From the NCBI GenBank assembly GCA_011109175.1, contig RDEW01000010.1:1226281-1290280 (forward strand): a DNA stretch of 64,000 nt, read 5' to 3'. Below, in pieces: positions 45,965 through 55,859 of the stretch. The DNA comes from Dicyema japonicum (lineage: Eukaryota > Dicyemida > Rhombozoa > Dicyemidae). How positions within the stretch are numbered: the first letter of the stretch is position 1; every line of letters starts with the position of its first letter. The position numbers were made by a program, and so were the translations under genes. The notes below the pieces were generated by a model that had not been told where the DNA came from, did not search any database, and saw only the letters and a list, made by a program, of their open reading frames with translations.

Positions 45965-47290
45965 ATGCAAAAAAAATTCACAAAGTTTGTTATTGACGAA
46001 GAGGGGAATTTATTTTGTTCCAATTGCTCGACTGTTGTATGATGTGACGCAAAATTTTTTGTTGACGCAAATCGTTCTTTAAAAAGTCATTTGAAAGAGC
46101 ACAGTATTTTTCTGAGTTTAAAATTATACAAGAGTCCAACCCATCTCAGAGTTCACAAACATTCACTTCCGAGATAACCGATACTCGGAAAACTTGGGCT
46201 ATGAAAGTAACAGAAGCATTTTTGGAGGCAAATATCCCAATTTGCAGCTTCGACTGCGGAAAACCTAAAAATCAAGAAATATGCTTGCCTCGGGGATCGC
46301 TACCGATTTACTCCTGTTGCGACCAAATCATCGGGAGCCGTTGGTCCAATGACGGCTGAATTCTTGCAAGAACTCGGAGGATTGCTTGCCAGAAAGAAAA
46401 GGGATCAACGAGAAGGGTTATGGCTAAGACAAAAGATAGGAATAGCCATACTCTGAGGGAACTCGTTCGCAATCCACGCAGCAGGCTTCCTCAACTGACA
46501 TTTGTTTAATTGTTAAAAAAATTTTTTTGTTTAAAAAAAAAATTTACAACATGAGACACCCTTCTCTCATACACCTTTTTGAAGATGAAACATATCATTT
46601 GCCATCCGAATAGGTCAAATATAAAAAGAAATCTCAAAATGTAAAATAGATACTATTCAGAATCAATTAATGTTATTTTTTGAAGTTATTTAATAGTGGG
46701 GAAAATGTTTTTCTGGTTTGTGATGAAGCTCAAGTCAACGGAACTCGCTTTTTAATTACTCTGATTAGGAAAATCTCCGCTCCGAAAAATCTTCATCAAC
46801 CTACATTCTCCGCCTACCACTTCAACAATTGGTGTTGAAGTTGATGAAATAATGAAAAAATTTTCAATTGAACGTGAAAAATTCGTCTTATTCGCCACAG
46901 ATGCCAAAAAATATGACACGTGGTAGGAATAAATCTAATTTTAGCTGGGACATCAATGAAATTTTTATATCCAAATCCTTTTCACATCACTGTGTTCCAC
47001 GTCTGTTACACAATTGTGCTCTAATAATAAAATCTTACTTCACAGATGTTGCCAACCTGATTTCTTCTGTAAGGGCTGCCACGGTGAAGAACAATAGACG
47101 CTGTTAAATGTTCTCACAAATAGGAAATCCACCCTAAGTTGTTGTCACAAGATGTGGAAGCTGGCAAAAAGCAGACAAATATTACTCCCAAAGTCTTCCA
47201 GAAATTATTAAAATTGTCTCTGAATTTAAAGGAGATGGAGTTTTAATCAAAAATGTTTCGATTTTAATTATTTTAGGCCAAAGAATCAGT
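45965..47290 (+). pseudogene. hAT-C transposase, inactivated
   Basis: Starts MQKKFTKFVIDEEGNLFCSN, a CGGBP1/BED-like zinc finger (CSNC...H). Next come WAMKVTEAFLEANIPI, then after the nested LINE EKFVLFATDAKKYMTRG, VPRLLHNCALIIKSYFTDVA, LISSVRAATVKNN and VVVTRCGSW, LPEIIKIVSEFKGDGVLI, in the order of CGGBP1-like hAT transposases. Stops and frameshifts are frequent. Confidence 0.75.
46243..46545 (+). mobile_element. RLE-LINE 3' end nested in hAT-C
   Basis: A 5'-truncated copy, inverted and nearly identical to 28490-28747 (YRFTPVATKSSGAVGPMTAE). It splits the hAT-C frame between ...ANIPI and ...NMRHPSL, with aattt repeated at both sides and an A-rich tail at its 3' end. Confidence 0.75.
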
Positions 47291-47820
47291 TAATATTCCC
47301 ACTTTTTTTTCAAGTTTAACCAAACTCAGCTCAAACTATTTGATTTTAATTGAAATAATTTAAATACCTAACTACTCGATTATTCAATTGAAAAATCTTA
47401 TGCAGATCTGAACATATAGAATTTTCATCTGATCGGTGCAATATATATATCAAAAAAGCTTCAGAAATATGGGATACTAAGTATTCTTGATTTCTCAAAA
47501 AAAATATTTCGCCAGAATTTTACTTATACCTTCGAAATTGTTGTGGAAGCTCAGCCTCAGTTAAAAGGGCGATATTCTTTTGACGAGAATTCTTACTAAA
47601 AATCGAAACTTTAAACGTGAAAATGTTCAGGAATATTTAATTTCTTATTACAATAAATGATTTCGTTTATTTTTCCACACTGCAATTTTTACAATTAAAA
47701 AATTTTATTTGCAATTTTTAGTTTGAAATTGCAATTTTCTGGTTGCCTTAATAATAAATAACAAAAACAGTCAATATAAAGAAAAATCATTAATTTAATA
47801 GAAACAAATTAATTTATAAT

Positions 47821-49013
47821 CTATTGAGATGAACATTGGGTAGTATGTCCCCTAAACTGCTGCCTGTCATCCCCATCGTCATCATCATCAGATCCGTAGC
47901 TGCGCGTGGGTCGATGGAACTCTTCCATTTCCACCTTAACAGCACTGGGATCAACTTCATTGCTGTCACGCATGCCATCTCCAAGCAGAGCTTTCAGAGC
48001 CTACTCATCAACCCTAAATACTACCAGAATATCAGAATCGAGGCAAATCAGGAGAAGGATAGTCCACGTCAAATTTGATTATCAAATTCCCGCGATGTTT
48101 CTCAGAAGAAGGCATTCCTTCTCTGGCGACGACTTTGACATCCCCTACAGTAAATAGCCAATAAAAACCCTGTCTTATCATTTTGCTGATTTTTACTAGG
48201 AAAACCGATCCGTCCAGTCTTTTAACGGGGAATTTCACACCACAGAGTGCCTCAGTCATGCACACATTCTTCTCCATGTAAAGATTCCCGTCAACGTATT
48301 TAAACGTCTCATGGGGTTTCAACTCCACCTTAATAACAAGATCCCCTGGCTCCATTCCAGGCTAAACTGAGCTCAAACAAAATACGTTATGATCACCTTC
48401 ACCATTCAAGGTAATATTCGTGTCATCACAGGCTCCTCTGGGAAAAGTTACCTCCACTGTTTTTGAGTCAGGGACGACTTGGTTTCCTTGGCATTCCTCG
48501 CAAATGTCGTGACTTTCTACCGTGGTACCTATCATGCTGAGAAACTGGCGAACCCTGGCCTCTGCAGTCATCACATATCCCCTGGGTCTGAGACACCATC
48601 CCAGGCCCAACCCTATGCACGTGTAGCACGACCCCCTTTCCACGACACTGGGTACAAGTGGTATTGGCACCTGACTTACTCCCAGTCCTACAATATTATG
48701 ATTAAAGTAAAATATGAAAGGAAGTAAACCCAACCCATTGCAAGAAGAGCAGACTTTCTTACGTTTTATTAGCAACTTGGTTTTCTTCCCTTTGAAAGAA
48801 TCCTCCAAGGATAGCCTGGAAATGAAAGTTAAGATGACTTGAATGGAAGTACGGTTGTCTTAGTTTTGCGGGGACCTCTAGATCTGCTAGAACGAGAACG
48901 GCCAAAAAATTGGTCAAAAATTCCACCTCCAAAAGGGACCCAAATCCGCTACTAAACACTAAGCCTATTAACTCAACATTACTTTCATCTCCATCATCAA
49001 AAAAGCCAGACAT
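47821..49013 (-). CDS. DNAJA: DNAJA-type co-chaperone (type I Hsp40), J domain not seen
   Basis: Type I Hsp40s deliver clients to Hsp70. Present on the minus strand: a G/F-rich part (SGFFDDGDESN, GGGIFDQFFGRSRSSRSRG), then SLEDSFKGKKTKLL and a Cys-rich zinc region with four CxxCxG-type repeats (CSSCNGTG, CTQCRGKG, CDDCRGQG, CEECQGN). The C-terminal client domain follows (PGMEPGDLVIKVE, EALCGVKFPVKRLDGS). The tail DDDDDGDDRQQFRG ends CSSQ, a CaaX box as in yeast Ydj1 (CASQ). Introns: 48816-48838 (23), 48688-48734 (47), 48362-48385 (24), 48145-48168 (24). Frames do not join at three points (near 48930, 48530 and 48045). The ~70-residue J domain with HPD is absent upstream, where the sequence is AT-rich and then LINE. 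Confidence 0.8.
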
Positions 49014-49204
49014 TAGAATACTACCACTTCACGAACGTAACCACGAGTGATAATTTAAATTTCTTCTGGAAAATTCTAGAATTAATAAATTAAAAATATA
49101 AAATTATTTAATTAACAAAAATCGTTTATTTATTATTTATTTGTCGTTTAATTCAGATGTATTATTAAATTATTAAAAAGCACTTTCAGAACCAAAGAAC
49201 GTTA

Positions 49205-49581
49205 TATTAACTAAGGTCCCGTTAGTGCCACACGTTTCACAATCTGCTTCACTAGGCGTCTCCATCGCCCTCTGCTTTGCGCATCTGTCCTTAGATCTTC
49301 TAGGTCTGCAGATTTAAGATTTCTTTTAATCCCATTAAGATCCTTGTTCAGAGCCACGGGTAGAGTGACTCTGGGTCTTCCTCTGAATGATGGTTTGTTC
49401 TCATTGTTAAAGTAATTGTCCATTATTATATTTGCAGGGGCGTTTATGTCCATTCTGAGCACGTGCCCGAACAGTCTCCGCCTTGATTTAATAATGTCGA
49501 TGCTTATTGGCCTCAGATGTAGCTTCAATATAAATTATTTTTTCGAACATATGCGCATAATTTCACCTTGGAAATCCTATT
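49205..49581 (-). mobile_element. RTE-like LINE 3' end, copy A
   Basis: RPISIDIIKSRRRLFGHVLR, DINAPANIIMDNYF, FRGRPRVTLPVALNKDL and DLEDLRTDAQSRGRWRR form an almost uninterrupted family tail ending at 49211. Confidence 0.75.
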
Positions 49582-49582
49582 N
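49582..49582. other. single ambiguous base (N)
   Basis: The only N in the window. The 60-70 bases after it repeat the sequence at about 49369-49440, so this is probably an assembly join between two LINE copies. Confidence 0.95.
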
Positions 49583-50700
49583 ACTCTGGGTCTTCCTCTG
49601 AATGATGGTTTGTTCTCATTGTAATTGTCCATCATTATATTTGCAGGGGCGTTTATGTCTAATCTAAGCACGTCCCCAAACAGTCTCCATCTAGATTCAA
49701 TAATATCGATGCTTACTGGCCTCGATTGTGCCACAGAGTATAATTTCTTATTTGAAATCTTCTTGAATCAACCTAGGCCCATTAAATTGCGTAATTGTTT
49801 TCGATGAAATATATCCATTTTCTTAAGCTCTAGCTCTGTGACCAGCCATCTACCCGAGTTGTATAGTCTCATTCTTAGGTTTGTTTTTATTAGTTTTCGT
49901 CGACTCCATATCTTCTGCATTTTCTTATACATGGCAGTGGCTAGAACTCTTTTATACATCATGTCCTCACTATCACTAAGTAAGGATTCCAATTTCCTTT
50001 TTTTCCTCCAATTTTCATCAATATATATTAATTCCCTTGTGATTCTTATGTGTTCAGTTTTTTGATTAACTCGCAGAGACCAATTCTTCAATTCTCCTGG
50101 GATTTTCTCTAAAGCAATACTAAGTTCCAGATCATTTTCTGACACAAAATCATCTGCATATATAATCTCCATCGGCATGCATCCTTCACATTTTGAAACT
50201 CCCAGGAAACTCTATCCTCATAAAAGAAACTCCCAGCAACGTCAACAATGTTTTTCTGTTGACATTGTCAAACGCACTGGACATGTCCACTCCCAGAATC
50301 CTAAAATCACTTCTGTATCGTTGACACATGGCACATATCCACCTATGGGACCAAACAGCATCTGCTGTCGAGCGTACCCGTCTGAACTGTCAAACGCACT
50401 GGACATGTCCACTCCCAGAATCCTAAAATCACTCCTGTATCGTTGACACATGGCACATATCCACCTATGGGACCAAACAGCATCTGCTGTCGAGCGTACC
50501 CGTCTGAACCTACTCTGTCCCGGCGACAAAAATTCATAAACATTAGAAGATATCCGACTAAGGTTATCAGAGATAGTATCTTCCTAGATGTTCCCAGTAA
50601 TATCACTAGTCTTAAATTTTTAATCGGTTTCTTTTCTCCTGGTTTATGCAGAGGAATCAAAATTCTATCACCAAGTTTCAAGGGGGAATGCGTCTCAAAT
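49583..50700 (-). mobile_element. RTE-like LINE, copy B
   Basis: Includes RPVSIDIIESRWRLFGDVLR, an RT core with MEIIYADDFV (YADD), and FHRKQLRNLMGLG. Upstream is ILGVDMSSAFD, then ADAVWSHRW-like sequence with an internal tandem duplication at 50266-50509. Further up is KPIKNLRLVILLGTSRKILS. Frames are broken. Confidence 0.75.
50266..50509. repeat. 122-bp tandem duplication inside LINE copy B
   Basis: 50266-50387 and 50388-50509 appear to differ at a single position (cttctg versus ctcctg). Confidence 0.9.
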
Positions 50701-50734
50701 TATTATTAAGGCACTTTCACGAAAGCCATAATGT

Positions 50735-50938
50735 TTATAGCCCCGCATGTGCAACACTCATATTAACAATATTTATAGTTAATCTCTTCCATCTTCCTTT
50801 GTCAAATGCTAGTGATCTCAATTCGTCCAGGTCGTCCCTCGTCTTTAGATTTTTTCTCACACTTTTTTTTGTGAGGTGGTGGTGTGCCTTGTTTCTTAAT
50901 TGGATAACAGTTGAGAAAAATGTCTGAAAAACACTCAT
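50735..50938 (-). mobile_element. RTE-like LINE tail, copy C
   Basis: KTRDDLDELRSLAFDKGRWK and VAHAGL match the family tail. It abuts copy B and lies head to head with the endonuclease fragment that follows. Confidence 0.6.
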
Positions 50939-51204
50939 TATACAATCGAGAACTCAGGCTAATGACGTTCAACGTACGTGGAATATCGAAAGATTGGAAA
51001 GTACTTTGTGACGATCTCGAGAAATACAAAATATCTATTGGCTGCCTACAAGAGACGAAAATCGAAAATGGACGCGATCAGACATGGAACAACTGATTCT
51101 CTTCCCAACTGAATGCAAGCACTACGGCATGGGATTAAAGAAAGCGAAGAGTAATATAATAACTGGATACAATTCCGTGGACGTTTTATGGAAAACAAGA
51201 GCAG
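50911..51204 (+). mobile_element. LINE endonuclease N-terminal fragment
   Basis: ELRLMTFNVRGISKDWKVLC, then ISIGCLQETKIENG, an APE-like endonuclease start. A shifted frame continues LILFPTECKHYGMG. Confidence 0.65.
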
Positions 51205-51720
51205 TTGCTAATACAGGAACTTCTATTTTCTAACGGGTCTGCCTCCGAATTCGTACTGAGGATCGGGTTGACACTGCGCCTAGGACTGGACATATGCCAG
51301 AGACACAAATTCCGTTGCGGAGGGGACGTTGATACGAAAGGCTTACATCCACTCCATTGCCGACGAAGCGCTAATCGAGCCCCGCGTCACGCAGCCTTCA
51401 ATAACATCATTTTTCGAGCCCTCAAGGCCGCGGGATTTCCGGCCTAATTGAAACCTTTGGGCTTAGACAGATGCGACGGGAAGAGGACGTTATTCCCAAA
51501 CTCCCACGGAAAATCACTCGTCTGGGACGCAACGTGTGTGGACACTTTCTCAGGGGCCAGATCGCTGACGGCGACGCACTCTACTGGAGACGCAGTAAAT
51601 ACGAATCCCTCGAAGACCAATACCATTTCACCCACATTGCTGTGAAGACAACTGGAACCGTAGGAGCGCAGACGGACGCCTTTCTCTCCAGAATTGGAAC
51701 TAACTAGCCTCAAAAAGGTG
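51205..51720 (+). mobile_element. RLE-LINE C-terminal domain, fullest copy
   Basis: ICQRHKFRCGGDVDTKGLHP, then LHCRRSANRAPRHAAFN, a stop, KPLGLDRCDGKR and SLVWDATCVDTFSGA. In the next frame come RRSKYESLEDQYHFTHIAVK and TTGTVGAQTDAFLSRIG. The C-x-C...H...C-R-R zinc-like cluster followed by D-G-K-R-[PD]...W-D-x-T-C resembles restriction-like endonuclease domains at the C-termini of some LINEs. Confidence 0.65.
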
Positions 51721-51934
51721 TGAGCCACGGGAGAGGCTCTGGTTGAGGCTGAGGCTCGAAATGTCGATTATCAGAGGTAACGCCTTCTCCACTCTGTCGT
51801 CTTAGTTATTTATAATTTTAAAAAGATAAATTTTTCATAAAAAATTGAAAATAATCAAAATAATTTAAAATTAATTAAGAATAAAAAGTTAAAAAGAAAC
51901 GTGCTATAATTTTTTCTTGTATCAGTAAAAGGAC

Positions 51935-52592
51935 TAATTCACAGAAAATTTCTTTTTATGCAAAAAAATTCTCAAGTTTGTTATTGACGGAGAGAGGAAT
52001 TTATTTTGTTTAAATTGCTCGACTGTTGTACGATGTGACACAAATCTTTTGTTGACGCACATCGTTCTACAAAAAGACATTTGAAAGGGCACAGTATTTT
52101 TTCTGAGTTTAAAATTATAGAATAATCCAACCCATCTCAGAGTTCACAAACATCTTTTCCGAAATAACCGATACTTTGAAAACTTGGGCTATGAAAGTAA
52201 CAGAAACATTTTTGGAGGCAAATATCCCAATTTACAAAATGAGCCAAATATAACTCCCAGAATCTTCAGAAATTATTAAAATTGTCTCTGAATTTGAAGG
52301 AGATGGAATTTTAATCAAAAATGTTTCGATCCTTAATTATTTTAGGCCAAAGAATCAGTTAATATTCCCACGATGTTTTCAAGTTTAACCGAAATCAGCT
52401 CAAACTATTTGGTTTTTATTAAAGTGATTTAAAATACTGAACTACTCGATTATTCAATTGAAAATCTTATGCAGATCTGAACAGCATAGAATTTTCATCA
52501 GATCGTGCAATTTAAAAAATTATATATCAGAAAAGCTGTAAAATCTGGGATACTAAGTATTCTTGATTTCTCAAATAAAAATATTTTGCCAG
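51935..52592 (+). mobile_element. hAT-C, second copy with internal deletion
   Basis: Aligns with 45961-46243 and then 47165-47515, so it lacks the nested LINE and about 620 bp of hAT. Identity is high except for small indels. Confidence 0.8.
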
Positions 52593-53670
52593 AAAGTAGT
52601 ATATGGAAGGAGGAAACTGACCGTATATGGAAGGCTGCGAACATTGATATGAAGTATCCCTTTTTTTGGAAATGCTATCAGAAGTCGGGAGCAGAGAAAA
52701 TTAAATTGAATAAACCAGACGGGGGAGTATGCATAACGGACAAAACACCTTCGATATTCAGGGATCAGCTCCAAGAAATTCATAGTGAGGATCCATGACA
52801 AAAAGAAAGTGTCTGCCGATATATTTAAACACTCCGACGAGGAACTGCCTATTGCTGGTAGCACTGTCAGCGTCTTGGAAGTGATGACGGCTATCATGGT
52901 CAATGCTCCAGGATATGACCACATATCAATGAAACTTATCAAGAAGGTCCGGATATTTTATTTGACAATCTGCGATGTTTCTATGATGGGTGTTTACGAC
53001 TTGGCCACCTCCCTTTAATATGGAAGAAAGCTGTTGTGAGGATGATTCCAGGGAAGCCAAAAAGAGATCCGGCAAGCTACAGACCAATTAGCTTAATATG
53101 TTCTTTCGCGAAAGTTATTGAACGTATCATTTTCACAAGGCTAACAAACATATATAAGAGAATGACTTTCTGATTCCGGAGCAGTGGGGTTTTCGTCCCA
53201 GAAGAGGCTGTGCAGACTGTTTCTTTCTACTGAATTCTGAAATCATGAAAGCAAGGGATTCCAAGAGGCAAATAAACTTATGTCCTGATATTTCGAAAGC
53301 ATTCGACAGTGTATGAAGCGTTGTTAACGCAGCTTGTATCAGCATGTGTTTCCAAGGTACCTATCTGTTTGGCTAAGAAATTATCTTCAGGAAAGACAAT
53401 CTTTTGTGAAGGTGTGTGGAAATATATCTGATGCAATATCATTCAAGAGAGGAGTACCACAAGGTTCAGTATTGAAACCTATTTTGTTTAATGTTTTCAT
53501 GGCGAGTTTCCCACGTCCGAGAAATATTAATACTAGTCTTCTTATTTATGCTGATGACGTAATCGTGGTGGACACATCTCTTGAATCTTCTATATTTGAA
53601 GCAAGAATCCGGGAGTATGTGGACCAGATTGGGCAATGGTGCAACTTGAGAAGGTTAGAGCTAAATTAAA
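52593..53670 (+). mobile_element. jockey-like LINE (plus strand), 5' truncated
   Basis: SSIWKEETDRIWKAANIDMK and YPFFWKCYQKSG, then LPLIWKKAVVRMIPGKPKRD, ASYRPISLICSFAKVIERII, GVPQGSVLKPILFNVFM and LLIYADDVIVVD (YADD), ending LRRLELN. Several frameshifts. Same family as LINE-J1 at 4565-7168. It begins exactly where the hAT-C copy ends. Confidence 0.75.
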
Positions 53671-54541
53671 AAAATATACCAAAATAGAGATTAAGCTTTT
53701 GATTTGCGTTGAAAAATTAAAAGTTATGTCAAAAAATTGTAACTGCAAAACCGGTTTTTCTACCAGCAGTGTGATTAGATGACTTATTAAATTATCATTA
53801 AAGCCGATAAGTTATTAGAATTATTAATAACTAAAAACTATATGACATTATCACAAATAGAAAACGTTGATGAGACTAACACAACAGTTAACAAATGAAT
53901 GCGGCATAATAGAAAACTATAATTATTAAATTAATTCCACTGTTAAACCGAAATAGGACTGACCATGCTAAACAGAGTCAGATCACTATCGCGAAAAGGA
54001 AAAATGATAAAAAGACAGGAACTGAGCGCATTTTATTGCAAATCGTCAGGTGAAATGAGTTCTCAGTTCTGACAGCAGACAGGGATTGTTTTAGTTTGTT
54101 TTTTAATAAACTATTTTTGGTTAATAAAATTCACAACTGTCTCGATATTCTTAAATGCTGACATGAGGATAGTATTATCTTCCTATATAGTTCCACTGCC
54201 TTCTAGTAACGTTTTTTTTTAAATAAATTAATTGAACTTGTAAGCTGTGTTGTAAAACTCTCATGTCAAAGGGCATTGAAGTACAAATTGGTAAGATAGG
54301 GAAAGAATATTGTCTTTATTGGTATACAAATCAATTTAGAATGATTGATTATAGAGAAATTGATCAGAACTTAAATTATATGTAAAAATTGTTGAGGCTT
54401 ACTGAGATCACTCAATTAGATGGTTTAACCCCTTCATTCTTTGTGTTGCCTTTGTGGTTATATAATAATTTATTAAAAAATTAATAATAGTTTTACAATT
54501 ATAAATAAATATTATTAAATTAAAAATCAATTGTAGCACAC
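53671..54541. other. AT-rich stretch upstream of HMBS
   Basis: No recognised gene. It should contain the HMBS promoter, but I see no distinct motif. Confidence 0.4.
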
Positions 54542-55708
54542 ATGACAGAAAGGCGTAAAGTCAGAATTGGTACAAGAATGAGCAAAGTGGGGATATTTTA
54601 TAATTTAGCTTGCACTTATTCAAACCGACATTGTAGTGAATGCCATCACTGATTTGGAACTCCCAGATTTGGAAATTGAAATTGGTTTTTAATTTTGCTC
54701 ACAATTAGTTAGCAGACAAAGTTTGGGAGATAAAATTCAGGATAAACCTCTTCCAAGCGTATTATTAGTTTTTAAGCTAGATTGGGGGAGAGGAGTTTTT
54801 ACAGAAGAAATCGAAGAGGATCTGTCTTCCTTTAAAATTGACATGGCCGTTCATTCAATGAAGGATCTCCCAACAACTTTTAGCCGTGATCTTGTAATTG
54901 GGTGTATTCTTCCGTTGGTTATTATCTTTATTTTCAGTCGTGAGGACCGAAGAGATGCTGTTGTGTTTAGATCTTCGGAATATAGTAATCTCAGTCAACT
55001 TCCTCCAAATTCGTACTCTTTCATAGTCTTTGCAGAGTTGTTGGAACTAGTTCTCTACAGAGACAAGCCTTCATCAATAAACATTACCCTCATTTGAAGA
55101 TCAAGGACGTGGTTTTATGTTTTATTAATAAAAGCGCGGAAACTTGAACACAAGATTTTCTAAATTATACAGTCACACGAAAATGTATGATGCCTTGATC
55201 TTGGCTGCTGCAGGGATCAAACGAATGGGAGTCGAAGACAAAATAGGACAAGTTTTGTGGGAAATATGATTAGTTCATGGAGGGTTATCCATATGCTGTG
55301 GGACAAGGTGTCATTGCTGTACAAACGAGGAAGGATGATGTCTTTATGATAGAAATGCTGAGATCTTTGAATTGTAGGACAGCAGTCCTTGAGTCTTTGG
55401 CTGAGAGGGTCTTTCTGTCCAAATTGGTCACAAAACTGTGTTATCTGTAGAAGGCTGGATGTTCGGCTCCCGTGGGAGTGTTCTGTATGGCGGGAACCGA
55501 TTCCTTAACATTAACTGGAGTCATTACTAGCCTGGATGGATCTGTGGAGGTATCTGATAGTGGGGAAGTGAGATTTGATGATAATTGTGGTGATGACGTT
55601 AATTTTACTTTTATTGCAAATTTGTGTGATGTTGGTGAAATGAGGAATGTCTCCTTGATGGCTTCTCAGCTGAACGAGTACTCTATTTGGGAGGGAATTT
55701 CTAGCTAA
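54542..55708 (+). CDS. HMBS: hydroxymethylbilane synthase (porphobilinogen deaminase)
   Basis: Joins four porphobilinogen molecules into hydroxymethylbilane, the third step of cytosolic haem synthesis. Nine exons joined across eight introns: 54587-54608, 54685-54708, 54759-54780, 54914-54937, 55013-55035, 55112-55134, 55252-55273, 55427-55450 (22-24 nt). They read [55 protein letters not shown] (catalytic Asp), [61 protein letters not shown] and [10 protein letters not shown] (Cys that carries the dipyrromethane cofactor). Exons sum to 983 nt, one base short of 328 codons. The gap is a five-G run after 54780 where six would restore the frame. The usual SSLRR reads SSLQR. No nonsense codons. 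Confidence 0.9.
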
Positions 55709-55847
55709 TATTCAATAATTCATAATTTGTCCAGTTTCCTTAATACTTTTTGAAGGAAATTAAATAATTATTCTGCCAAAAGACAGTGTGAATTGCCGTA
55801 GACAATTGTAGTACCAAAGCTCCTCTAAGTATCGCAATCGAATTATC

Positions 55848-55859
55848 GTCATTTAATTT
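55848..55859. repeat. 12-bp target duplication, left (LINE-R)
   Basis: gtcatttaattt, identical to 58159-58170. Confidence 0.6.

Larger units (their letters stand above)
45750..47750 (+). mobile_element. hAT-C element (CGGBP1-type)
   Basis: Ends TAGGGCAATAAATTGCAATT and, on the opposite strand, TAAGGCAACCAG...AATTGCAATT are imperfect inverted repeats. Flanks ATAATAAG and ATAATAAA match at 7 of 8. Because the sequence is AT-rich, the ends are probable rather than certain. It encodes a broken transposase and holds a nested LINE tail at 46243-46545. Confidence 0.65.

Noticed and set aside
47871..47892. Short CATCAT-type microsatellite
   Set aside because: It is the reverse strand of the Asp-rich tail of DNAJA.
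50266..50509. Two near-perfect repeats considered as a CRISPR-like or satellite array
   Set aside because: Only two units without spacers, inside a LINE reading frame.
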